This document shows positions 36,465 to 45,902 of a DNA stretch of 64,000 nucleotides, in pieces. Both the position numbers and the translations under genes were made by a program. This DNA is from Candidatus Accumulibacter proximus (GTDB lineage: Bacteria > Pseudomonadota > Gammaproteobacteria > Burkholderiales > Rhodocyclaceae), in NCBI GenBank assembly GCA_016709675.1, contig JADJMH010000016.1, positions 1 through 64,000 on the forward strand, given 5' to 3'. Position 1 is the first letter of the stretch; each line of letters starts with the position of its first letter. Below the pieces are notes generated by a model. It did no database searches. It saw only the letters and a program-made list of their open reading frames with translations, and was not told the DNA's origin.

Positions 36465-36800
36465 ATGGCGCACTCCTTCGGCGATGTGGTGTTGGTGCCG
36501 TTTCCGTTCACCGATCAGTCGGGGGGGAAGAAGCGGCCCGCGGTCATCGTGTCCAGAAGCGGCTATCACGCCGGCCGGCGCGATCTCATCATCATGGCGA
36601 TCACCAGCCAGGTGCGCCAGCCGCTGGGCTTCGGCGAGGCGCTCGTCGCCGACTGGCAGGTGGCCGGACTGATCAAGCCTTCGGTACTGAAACCCGTGTT
36701 CACAACCATCGATCAGGGGCTCGTCGTGCGCACCATGGGCGCGTTGTCCGCCAACGATCTGCGCTCTTTGCGAGAGGTCATCGGGCAGGTTATAGGCTGA
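36465..36800 (+). CDS. MazF/PemK-family toxin
   Basis: A 111-residue protein. FGDVVLVPFPFTDQSGGKKRPAVIVS is the PemK/MazF barrel start with the conserved KKRPAVI, then LIIMAITSQ and KPVFTTIDQGLVVRTMGALS. MazF toxins are sequence-specific mRNA endonucleases that arrest growth. The conserved Arg/Ser-Thr catalytic pair is compatible with activity. It is coupled to the DUF2281-like antitoxin with a 2-bp gap and followed by a hairpin terminator. It is on the plus strand, unlike the cassette-like genes around it. Confidence 0.88.
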   Translation: MAHSFGDVVLVPFPFTDQSGGKKRPAVIVSRSGYHAGRRDLIIMAITSQVRQPLGFGEALVADWQVAGLIKPSVLKPVFTTIDQGLVVRTMGALSANDLRSLREVIGQVIG

Positions 36801-36811
36801 GCCAAACGCAC

Positions 36812-36836
36812 GAAGGGCCGCAGCAAGCGGCCCTTC
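36812..36836 (+). terminator. Terminator of the DUF2281-MazF operon
   Basis: GAAGGGCCGC (36812-36821) pairs perfectly with GCGGCCCTTC (36827-36836) around AGCAA. It lies 12 bp past the toxin stop. The following TCAATTC is only modestly T-rich. Confidence 0.7.
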
Positions 36837-36919
36837 TCAATTCAGCGGCTACCCGCGCAGCGGGTGGGGGTGGCTTTTTACTTCTACTATTGACTATCGC
36901 CGTGTCGCCAGCGCCGACC

Positions 36920-36960
36920 TTTACGACTATGCAAATTCAATTCGAGCCTGGCCCGTTTGA
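36920..36960 (+). repeat. 41-bp direct repeat, copy 1
   Basis: TTTACGACTATGC-A-AATTC continues to GAGCCTGGCCCGTTTGA. It is the same as 38814-38854 except at two positions. The 3' half carries the REP-like core CGAGCCTGGCCC seen, inverted, near the RAYT gene. It abuts the truncated transposase that starts at 36961. Confidence 0.75.
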
Positions 36961-37770
36961 TTGGTTCTGGCCGTCCCGGCGCGGCGCTACGGGGATTTTG
37001 ACAGCCTGCTCGCCCCGTTCCACGAGAAGAGCTGCCAGTCGGCGACGGCAGAGGTGTTCGGTGAGCTGAAATGGCAAGGGTTTCGTCTGATCGTTGCCCA
37101 TCGCCCCGACAGGGCCAGCGAACAGAGTCGCGTGCGCGATGAGCGCATCGCGGCGCTGGAGGCCGATGCCGCGCAGTGGGCGGAGAAACTCGATGCGCAG
37201 GAGGCCGGCCAGACCCATCCGGGCAAGAAGCTGTCAGACGCCGGCACGATCGCCCGTTTCTACAAGGCGGTCGCTGACGCGCATCTGGCGCACATCATCA
37301 AGGTCAATCTCGCCTCCGAGGTATTCACCTACGAGATCGACGAACGTGCGCTGAATCGCGCGCGGCTGATGGATGGCAAACTGATCCTCGTTGCCAACGT
37401 TCCGGATTCTCCCCCACCCGAGATCGTGGCGCGCTACAAGGCGCTGGCCGACATCGAACGGGGATTCCGTGTCCTGAAGTCCGAGATCGAAATCGCGCCG
37501 GTCTTCCATCGCCTGCCGAACCGAATCCGGGCGCACGCCTTGATCTGCTTCCTGGCACTGCTGCTCTATCGGGTGCTGCGCCTGCGCCTGAAAGCGAAGG
37601 CCAGCCCCCTCTCCCCGGAACGCGCCCTGGAGATCGCCCGCCGGATCCAGTACCACCAGGTCACGCTGCATCAACGCCAGTCGGCCTCCGGCTTGTCCGC
37701 CATCACCCCCCAACAGAAGGAGCTGTTCGAAACCGTCGCCCTGCCCGAGCCCTCCGCTAGACGCCTGTAG
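36961..37770 (+). mobile_element. IS4/IS1634-type transposase, 5'-truncated
   Basis: The frame encodes about 265 residues of the C-terminal half of an IS1634-like transposase. Recognisable segments are GELKWQGFRLIVAHRP, DGKLILVANVPDSPPPEIVARYKALADIERGFRVLKSE (the E of the DDE triad in the Y-(2)-R-(3)-E-(6)-K type region) and RIRAHALICFLALLLYRVLRLRL. The N-terminal half with the two Asp residues is absent, so the element cannot transpose. The truncation point coincides with the 41-bp repeat at 36920-36960. Confidence 0.82.
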
Positions 37771-37868
37771 TGCCAATTCTGAACCGGTGAATTGAGCACA
37801 AACAATCACTTGGCCGCATTTTTGTCGAACTCGGGGGCTCAAGTCCCTTCGTCGAGCGTGCCACCTCG

Positions 37869-37943
37869 TTGAACCGCCCACTGCGGACCCGCACGGTGGG
37901 TGGTGTGGGGGCCGAAGGAGAGAAACCTCCGGCTACCCGATTG
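37869..37943 (+). ncRNA. Possible group II intron 3' end (domains V-VI-like)
   Basis: GAACCGCCCACTGCGGACCC then GCACGGTGGGTGGTGTGGGG folds into a long hairpin. It is followed by a second stem around GAGAGAAACCTC and ends CTACCCGATT. I recognise the pattern GAACCGCC-stem-GGTGGTGTG plus a YYCGATT end from bacterial group II intron termini; no reverse transcriptase is present. It is on the plus strand, opposite to HigB/HigA, 20 bp past the HigA-like stop, where a cassette attC would lie. A covariance search would settle it. Confidence 0.45.
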
Positions 37944-37963
37944 GGCCTCGCGCCGACCGGACG

Positions 37964-38278
37964 CTATTTTGCTGCAACGGCCAACACTGCTTGCGGATTC
38001 GTGCTCGCGATGGCCAGTAATGTACGAGCGGCACCGCTCGGCTGCTTGCGCCCTTGCTCCCATCCTTGCAAGGTGCGAACAGAAACACCCAGCAGTGCAG
38101 CAAACTGTGACTGTGACAGGCCGGTTTTCTTACGCGCCTCAATGACCGGCGACGTGACGACGGAAACTTGACCGGCTTTCATCTCGCGCACCGACTGCAA
38201 AAGCTCTTCAGCAAAGTCGCGCGTTGCTTCGTAGGCTTCAAGTTCAGCCTTGGTAAGTGGCTTATTCTTCAAGGGCAC
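37964..38278 (-). CDS. HigA/NadS-like HTH antitoxin
   Basis: A 104-residue protein with an N-terminal helical segment and a C-terminal HTH_XRE domain: ARKKTGLSQSQFAALLGVSV, then RTLQGWEQGRKQPSGAARTLL. The order (toxin first, antitoxin second, 17-bp overlap) matches HigBA/RelE-NadS modules. It would bind the toxin and repress the operon. It ends at 37964, close to the possible group II intron end. Confidence 0.87.
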   Translation of the reverse strand: MPLKNKPLTKAELEAYEATRDFAEELLQSVREMKAGQVSVVTSPVIEARKKTGLSQSQFAALLGVSVRTLQGWEQGRKQPSGAARTLLAIASTNPQAVLAVAAK

Positions 38279-38573
38279 GGCGGATCTCCTTCAACTTGGG
38301 GCCGGTGAGGTTGTCGGTCTTCGCTTTCGCATACAAAGTGAGCAAGACCACATCACCTTCAGTGAGGCGAGTGAAGTAAATCACCCGCACACCACCCGAC
38401 TTGCCCGAGCCTGCTTGCCGCCAACGCACTTTGCGAATTCCGCCGGATTCGGGCACAACATCTCCAGCGGCTGGGTTCGCTGGGATGTACGCAGCAAACT
38501 CGCCGCGCTCCTCTTCGCTCCAATAGTGAGGCCATTGGCGTTCAAACAGTAGCGTTTCGACGACGGTGAGCAT
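38262..38573 (-). CDS. HigB/RelE-family toxin
   Basis: A 103-residue protein, VVETLLFERQWPHYWSEEER near the N-terminus and GIRKVRWRQAGSGKSGGVRVIYF in the middle, the latter typical of RelE/HigB-like ribosome-dependent mRNA interferases (K-x-R-W, G-K-x-G-G-x-R-x-I-Y). The C-terminal LLTLYAKAKTDNLTGPKLKEIRR is the RelE end. It starts at 38573, 50 bp from an attC-like site, and overlaps the antitoxin gene by 17 bp. Toxin-antitoxin pairs with their own promoter are common integron cassettes. Confidence 0.88.
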   Translation of the reverse strand: MLTVVETLLFERQWPHYWSEEERGEFAAYIPANPAAGDVVPESGGIRKVRWRQAGSGKSGGVRVIYFTRLTEGDVVLLTLYAKAKTDNLTGPKLKEIRRALEE

Positions 38574-38622
38574 TTGTGTACTATACGCCTAAAGAGCATA
38601 GCCATGCAACACTTATCAGGAG

Positions 38623-38691
38623 GCGCAACGTTTGACATAACCGGCTGGCACGGTTATATCGCGCCAGTCCAGGTTGAATGAAAAGTTGGGC
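38623..38691 (-). repeat. attC-like recombination site C
   Basis: A 69-bp imperfect palindrome from GCGCAAC to GTTGGGC (38685-38691). Arms CATAACCGG and CCAGGTTGAATG are complementary, with a stem CTGGC/GCCAG and an A/T-rich loop. It differs from site B at 8 of about 66 positions and has the same length. It lies 50 bp upstream of HigB and downstream of the VOC-fold gene (minus strand). Confidence 0.65.
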
Positions 38692-38698
38692 TATTAAT

Positions 38699-38753
38699 CG
38701 ACCCTGGCCCCTTTTGCCTCCTTTTGCCTCCTCTTTTGCCTCCTTTTGCCTCT
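38699..38753 (-). repeat. REP-like core with pyrimidine/purine minisatellite
   Basis: CGACCCTGGCCCCTTTTG is followed by irregular tandem units of CCTTTTGCCTC. On the minus strand this reads as a purine tract leading into AAAAGGGGCCAGGGTCG. The same core occurs beside the RAYT gene at 40328-40364 and, inverted, at 39548-39563. Confidence 0.7.
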
Positions 38754-38813
38754 TCGAGAGTTTCGTTTGCACACTTGACACGGGCCGGCTAATGGGTGGC
38801 CCCTTTTGCTTTG

Positions 38814-38854
38814 TTTACGACTATGCGAATTCAATTCGAGCCTGGCCCGTTTAA
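38814..38854 (+). repeat. 41-bp direct repeat, copy 2
   Basis: Matches 36920-36960 at 39 of 41 positions (TTTACGACTATGC-G-AATTC to GAGCCTGGCCCGTTTAA). It lies next to the second IS110 relic. The two copies bracket the IS1634-type fragment, the possible intron end, HigBA and site C. Confidence 0.75.
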
Positions 38855-38870
38855 TTTCGTTTAATTTATC

Positions 38871-38996
38871 ATGAAACGCCCGGGCATTGGCCCGATCGGC
38901 GCCAGCGCGCTTTTGGCCAGCATCGGCGGCGGACACGACTTCAAGAACAACCGCTAGGTGGCGGCCTGGATGGGCCTCACCCCGGTCCAACTCTAC
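38871..38996 (+). mobile_element. Second IS110-family relic
   Basis: The plus strand reads RPGIGPIGASALLASIGGGH, DFKNNR, a TAG stop, then VAAWMGLTPVQL. It is the same Transposase_20 segment as 31316-31432, about 40 residues long with an internal stop, and clearly dead. It runs to within 13 bp of the VOC gene stop. Confidence 0.75.
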
Positions 38997-39008
38997 GCGA
39001 GGTACCAT

Positions 39009-39374
39009 TTAGCCAACCGGCTCACCGAACGATATCTCGTTCCCATCTGGATCAACGATTCGACAGTCTTTCATACCGTAGTCGCGAACCGCAAGCGGGT
39101 AGATGACTTTGGCGCCAGCCGTAACGATCTCGCCGTAATACTGCTCCAAGCCAGAAATCACGACGTACATCTTGGCGGGAACCACGGCGGCCGCCTCTGG
39201 TGCCAACTCAAACATCAGCTCGACTTCGTCTCGACAGACCGACGCGACCGACGTTGGGTCACCCCACTTCCAACCGAGCCGAAAGCCCAGGACTGACTCG
39301 TAGAAAGAAATCGCCCCATCGACGCTCGCGACGGCGAGGATTGGTGAGACCGAACGAAACTTCGGGCTGGTCAT
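39009..39374 (-). CDS. VOC-superfamily (glyoxalase/bleomycin-resistance fold) protein
   Basis: A 121-residue protein with the VOC pattern: SVSPILAVASVDGAISFYESVLGFRLGW at the start, DEVELMFELAP in the middle and CRIVDPDGNEISFGEP at the end (metal-ligand Glu region). Family members include glyoxalase I, fosfomycin and bleomycin resistance proteins and dioxygenases; the substrate here is unknown. The start at 39374 lies 55 bp from attC-like site D, and site C follows downstream, as expected for a cassette gene. Confidence 0.85.
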   Translation of the reverse strand: MTSPKFRSVSPILAVASVDGAISFYESVLGFRLGWKWGDPTSVASVCRDEVELMFELAPEAAAVVPAKMYVVISGLEQYYGEIVTAGAKVIYPLAVRDYGMKDCRIVDPDGNEISFGEPVG

Positions 39375-39428
39375 TTCGACTTCAGGCACGAGTCCGGACG
39401 CAATTGCATCTGCGGGGCCCGTCGTGTC

Positions 39429-39480
39429 GCCGAACGTACAAGTCACCGGCGCTGCGCGGCTTTATCGCGCAGCGTCCAGT
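39429..39480 (-). repeat. attC-like site D, right arm missing
   Basis: GCCGAAC is followed by CAAGTCACCGG and CGCTGCGCGGCTTTATCGCG then CAGCGTCC, a strong hairpin related to the centre of site B (GCGCGGCTTTATCGC shared). The expected end GTTGAATG...GTTGGGC is absent; sequence switches near 39480. The stem of 9 bp is perfect (GCTGCGCG/CGCGCAGC). Confidence 0.5.
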
Positions 39481-39509
39481 GGGCCGCAGAGTGTGCGCCC
39501 CGCATGGGC

Positions 39510-39563
39510 GAAGAAAGAAAAAGAAGAAAAAGAAGAAAAAAAAGAAGAAAAAGGGGCCTGGCT
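39510..39563 (+). repeat. 47-nt purine tract plus inverted REP-like core
   Basis: An uninterrupted A/G stretch (39510-39556) of GAAGAAA-type units runs into AAAAAGGGGCCTGGCTC. It is the mirror arrangement of 40328-40364, so the RAYT gene between them is flanked by inverted copies. Confidence 0.65.
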
Positions 39564-40294
39564 CACACATCAGGTGACATCTGGTCCCGTGGCCCCGTTT
39601 CTTCAAGCATTGCCTTCCGTGGCCGACCCCGCGGGCGAATTTCGCGCCGCTGTCCAGTGGCCCGTTCGATACTGTCGATAAACCGCGCATCCCCGAGCGG
39701 CTGCCCCTGATCCAAGGCCATGCGGATGTCGCTGATGGCGTCGGTATCCAGCTCCGGGCGGAACAAGGACCGATAGTTCGCCAGCCGGTCAGCCTCGTTT
39801 GCCCCGAGACTGGAATACACCGCATGCGGAGTCAGCAATGAGTCAGGTTGCCCCAGTCCGTTCGCCCGATAACTGCTCCAGCGATAATGCGCCGGGTCAT
39901 CGACCATCGCTGCGCGCACGGGATTGAGTTCGATATAGCGCTGACAAAGAAGTAGATAGGCATCGGCCTGCACCAGAGAAGACTTGTAGCGGCTGTCCCA
40001 CAAGGTGCCGGTGCGATGGTACGTCTTGTTGATGTACTGCACATAGCGCCGGCCCAGCGAAATCATCAGCCGGGAGACAGCCTCGGATTCCGGCGGCGAC
40101 AGCAAGAGGTGCACGTGGTTGGTCATCTGGACGTAGGCGTGCAGTGCGCAGCCGGTGGCTTTGCAAGCCTCGCCCAGCCATTCGCGGTAGGCGAGGTAGT
40201 CTTCCTCGGCGAAGAAGCAGGCGTCGCGGTTATGTCCCCGCTGAACGACGTGCAGGGGAAGACCTGGGAGATGAATGCGGGGGCGCCGGGGCAT
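39563..40294 (-). CDS. REP-associated tyrosine transposase (RAYT, Y1/IS200-like)
   Basis: A 243-residue HUH endonuclease. The N-terminus MPRRPRIHLPGLPLHVVQRG is the RAYT signature. The HUH motif is in VQMTNHVHLLLSP, the catalytic Tyr is in RYVQYINKTYHRTGTLW, and RYIELNPVRAAMV is conserved. RAYTs are single-copy housekeeping-like relatives of IS200 transposases that process REP hairpins. Here REP-like cores flank it in inverted orientation at 39548-39563 and 40328-40340. It appears intact. Confidence 0.92.
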   Translation of the reverse strand: MPRRPRIHLPGLPLHVVQRGHNRDACFFAEEDYLAYREWLGEACKATGCALHAYVQMTNHVHLLLSPPESEAVSRLMISLGRRYVQYINKTYHRTGTLWDSRYKSSLVQADAYLLLCQRYIELNPVRAAMVDDPAHYRWSSYRANGLGQPDSLLTPHAVYSSLGANEADRLANYRSLFRPELDTDAISDIRMALDQGQPLGDARFIDSIERATGQRREIRPRGRPRKAMLEETGPRDQMSPDV

Positions 40295-40327
40295 GTCGTT
40301 GAGGATAGCAGGTTCTGCCAGTTAAAG

Positions 40328-40364
40328 CGACCCTGGCCCCTTTTGCTTTCTCTTTTGCTTTCTC
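40328..40364 (-). repeat. REP-like core with purine/pyrimidine tract, right of RAYT
   Basis: CGACCCTGGCCCC is followed by TTTTGCTTTC units. On the minus strand it is GAAAGCAAAA repeats leading into GGGGCCAGGGTCG. It lies 34 bp upstream of the RAYT start. Confidence 0.7.
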
Positions 40365-40370
40365 GTACGC

Positions 40371-40517
40371 CGACACCACGTCGAAGCCCAGAGCATTCAG
40401 CGCGCAATGCGCAACGCGCTACGCCATGCCGGTATCAGCAAGCCGGCCACCCCGCATACCATGCGCCATTCGTTCGCCACATCGCTGCTCGATACCGGCT
40501 ACGACATCCGTACGGTA
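40371..40517 (+). pseudogene. Integron-integrase (IntI-type tyrosine recombinase) C-terminal fragment
   Basis: The frame gives RHHVEAQSIQRAMRNALRHA, GISKPATPHTMRHSFATSLL, DTGYDIRTV. The HTMRHSFAT box holds the catalytic H-x-x-R, and GYDIRTV is close to the IntI sequence GYDIRTVQ that precedes the LLGH motif. The upstream RHH...QRA spacing also matches IntI. The N-terminal two-thirds is missing; the 3' end stops where sequence turns to G/C runs at 40518. Other tyrosine recombinases cannot be excluded, but GYDIRTV is highly suggestive. Confidence 0.7.
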
Positions 40518-40690
40518 GCGGGCCGGGCGGGGGGTGGCCGCCCCGGCCGGGACGCGGGGCCTTGGAGGCGCCAGCGCGGTGCGGGCCCGCCGGCCTGGGG
40601 GGCGGGGGGGCGGCGTGTGGAGAGGCCGCCCCGCGAGGGGACAGGGCAAAAACACCGCCTACCGTCCCGGGTGGGGGGGCCCCACGTTGC
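40518..40690 (+). other. G/C-run-rich stretch of doubtful quality
   Basis: From the end of the integrase fragment the sequence becomes very rich in G and C runs (for example GGGCGGGGGG and GGGGGGCGGGGGGGCGG) and no gene is readable in any frame. It resembles, less extremely, the 59630-60232 block and may be an error-prone contig end. Confidence 0.5.
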
Positions 40691-40709
40691 CAGGCGCCCT
40701 GGGCTCCGG

Positions 40710-41612
40710 TCATTGCCCTTCACCCCGCGCCGCCAGATAGATACCGACGAGCAGCAGGACGAAACCGACCCCCTGCATCAGTGCAAACGACTCGCCGAAG
40801 ACGATCCAGGCCAGCAGCGCGCTGCCGACTGGTTCGCCGAGCGTCACGACGGCGATGAAGGTGGGCGAGACATGCTTGAGCGACCAGTTGTACGAGGTGT
40901 GGCCGAGCAGCTGCGGGCCGAGCGCCATGCCCAGGGCGACCAGGTAGGCGGCGTGGGTGTAACCGGTCAGCGGCGTGCCGCTGGTCTGGCAGGCAAGGAC
41001 CAGGAAGATCGCAGCGCTGCCGTAGGCCAGCCAGACATAGGCCGGCAGCGGCAGGTTGGCGCGCAGGCGGCGGCCGATCAGCAGGTAGGCCGAGAAACAC
41101 CAGCTGCCGACGATGGCGAGGAAGTTGCCGAGCAGCGGATTGCTGCCGGGGGCGCTGCTGCGACTGTCGCTCCAGAAAATCAGCAGGCTGCCGGAGAGCG
41201 AGATGATGATGCCGACGAGCATCAGGCGGCTGGGCCTTTCGCCGAACAGCAGGAACGACGCGATGCCGACCCACAGCAGGTTGGTGGTCACCAGCGCCGT
41301 GCTGCTGGCCACCGAGGTGTATTCGAGCGAAGTGATCCAGGTGGCGAAATGCAGCGCCAGGAAGAAGCCGGCGCCACAGGTCAGCAGGGCTTGCTGAAGG
41401 CTCAGCGTGCGCAGCGTCCGGCCCGACTGCCAGAGGGCGATCGGGGTGATGATCAGCGCGGCGAGGCCCAGGCGCAGGGTGGCGATGGTCAGCGAGGGCA
41501 GGCCATGCCCCTGCGCGAAGCGCGCCAGGATGGCGCCGAAGGAGATTGCCAGCAGCCCGACGCCAAGGACCAGAAAGGGGAGCCAGCGCGGTGGCGGTCT
41601 GCTCCCGTCCAC
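40710..41612 (-). CDS. EamA/DMT-family transporter
   Basis: A 300-residue inner-membrane protein with ten predicted helices in two EamA repeats; GYTHAAYLVALGMALGPQLLGHTSYNWSLKHVSPTFIAVV and LGEPVGSALLAWIVFGE mark the second repeat. Members export metabolites or amino acids. It begins with GTG at 41612 and lies 3 bp downstream of livF on the same strand, so it may be transcribed with the liv genes. The substrate is not shown. Confidence 0.87.
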   Translation of the reverse strand: MDGSRPPPRWLPFLVLGVGLLAISFGAILARFAQGHGLPSLTIATLRLGLAALIITPIALWQSGRTLRTLSLQQALLTCGAGFFLALHFATWITSLEYTSVASSTALVTTNLLWVGIASFLLFGERPSRLMLVGIIISLSGSLLIFWSDSRSSAPGSNPLLGNFLAIVGSWCFSAYLLIGRRLRANLPLPAYVWLAYGSAAIFLVLACQTSGTPLTGYTHAAYLVALGMALGPQLLGHTSYNWSLKHVSPTFIAVVTLGEPVGSALLAWIVFGESFALMQGVGFVLLLVGIYLAARGEGQ

Positions 41613-41615
41613 GCC

Positions 41616-42340
<725 letters not shown>

Positions 42341-42344
<4 letters not shown>

Positions 42345-43176
42345 TGGACGGCCTCCGGGTGCAGTTCTTCGTCGGCGTCTTCCTCGCCGAGATAGGCCTT
42401 GATCACGTTCGGATCGCGCTGAATCTGCAGCGGCGCGCCTTCGGCGATCTTGCGGCCATAGTTGAGGACGCAGATGTGATCCGAGACATTCATCACCACG
42501 CTCATGTCGTGTTCGATGAGCAGGATGGCGATGCCTTCGTCGCGCGCCAGATGCTTCAACAGTTCGTTGAGTTCGGCCGACTCGCGCGGGTTGAGGCCGG
42601 CGGCGGGTTCGTCAAGGCAGAGGAGGAGGGGGTCGACGCAGAGCGCGCGGGCGATCTCGATCCGCCGCTGCATGCCGTAGGGCAGGTCGCCCGCAGCGGT
42701 ATCGGCCTTGTCGATCAGGTTCAGGCGCTTGAGCCAGCCAACCGCCTTGTCCATCGCCGCCTGTTCGGCGCGGCGATAGCCGGGCAGGGCGAAGATGCCG
42801 GCGAGCGAGAACCGCGAGGCGTGCTGCAGGGCGTTGTGCTGCGCGACGATCAGGTTTTCGAGCACGGTCATCTTCGGGAACAGGCGGATGTTCTGGAAGG
42901 TGCGCACGACCTGGGCCGTGCGCGCGACCTGGTGGCTGGCCAGCTCCTCCAGGCGCATCACGCCGCGCTGCGGGTGGTTCAGGCGGATGCTGCCGATAGT
43001 CGGCTTGTAGAAGCCGGTCAGACAGTTGAAGAAGGTCGTCTTGCCGGCGCCGTTCGGTCCGATGACGCCGGTGATCTGGCGCGCGGCGACGTCGAGCGAC
43101 AGGTCGTCGATCGCCAGCAGGCCACCGAAGCGCATCGTCAGGCGCTCGACGCTGAGCAGCGGGGAGGCGGCGGCGC

Positions 43177-43180
<4 letters not shown>
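42341..43180 (-). CDS. livG: Branched-chain amino-acid ABC transporter ATPase LivG
   Basis: A 279-residue ATPase with Walker A GPNGAGKTTFFNCLTGFY, ARTAQVVRTFQNIRLFPKMTVLENL, Walker B LLCLDEPAAGLNPRES and IALLIEHDMSVVMNVSDHI, all typical of LivG. The gap between Walker A and the signature carries the LivG-specific insertion. It overlaps livM (43177-43180) and livF by 4 bp each. Confidence 0.94.
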
Positions 43181-45389
<2,209 letters not shown>

Positions 45390-45476
45390 GGTCCTCCTCC
45401 TTGTTGTTGCAGGCGCGAAACGCAGGGCCTAGCGGTGCGGGCGGGATGAGCGCCAAGTGCCCGGTGAGGCGTATTG

Positions 45477-45671
45477 TCAGAACTTTGTTGGCTCCGGGAT
45501 GCCGAGGTCACGGCAAATCTTGACCGCCAAGTGGTTGCTGATCTCGTTGTGTCTTGGAACTGCGCTTCGCCTGTGTGTGCCTACGTTGCACCACCAGGAA
45601 TGACTACCACCCTCGCGCAGCAATGCGCACTCATGCGCCATCAAATGTGACAGCAAGTCACGCCGTTTCAT
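45477..45671 (-). CDS. hicA: HicA-like toxin
   Basis: A 64-residue protein with MKRRDLLSHLMAHECALLREGGSHSWW and the AVPRHNEISNHLAVKICRDLGI box. The His in GSHSWW is the catalytic residue of HicA double-stranded-RNA-binding-fold mRNases. It overlaps the HicB-like gene by 4 bp (45668-45671), with the antitoxin first, as in many hicBA operons. Confidence 0.85.
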   Translation of the reverse strand: MKRRDLLSHLMAHECALLREGGSHSWWCNVGTHRRSAVPRHNEISNHLAVKICRDLGIPEPTKF

Positions 45672-45880
45672 AACGCAATTGGCAGTTCTTCAAACCTCTT
45701 GCCGGCGGCATCAAGTGCCTCTGCGCGATTGAAGTCAATGGCTTCGATCAAAGTCTCGCGTAGTGACCGTAACAACGCTTCGCGTGAAGATTCCTGACAG
45801 TTTACCCCTGGCACTTCTTCTATCCAGCCGATCCACCAGTCGGCATCCTGCTTGATTACTGCGGTGTAGGTTTGATTCAT
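45668..45880 (-). CDS. hicB: HicB-like antitoxin
   Basis: A 70-residue protein with the HicB partial RNase H-like fold: YTAVIKQDADWWIGWIEEVPGVNCQESSREALLRSLRETLIEAI. It lacks a C-terminal DNA-binding domain, as do many short HicB proteins. The start at 45880 is preceded by an AGGAGAAC site. It pairs with the HicA-like gene downstream. Confidence 0.85.
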   Translation of the reverse strand: MNQTYTAVIKQDADWWIGWIEEVPGVNCQESSREALLRSLRETLIEAIDFNRAEALDAAGKRFEELPIAL

Positions 45881-45902
45881 TGTTCGTTCTCCTGTACTCG
45901 CA

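Noticed and set aside
39510..39556. Purine tract considered as a CRISPR or telomere-like array
   Set aside because: There are no fixed-length repeats with unique spacers; units are irregular.
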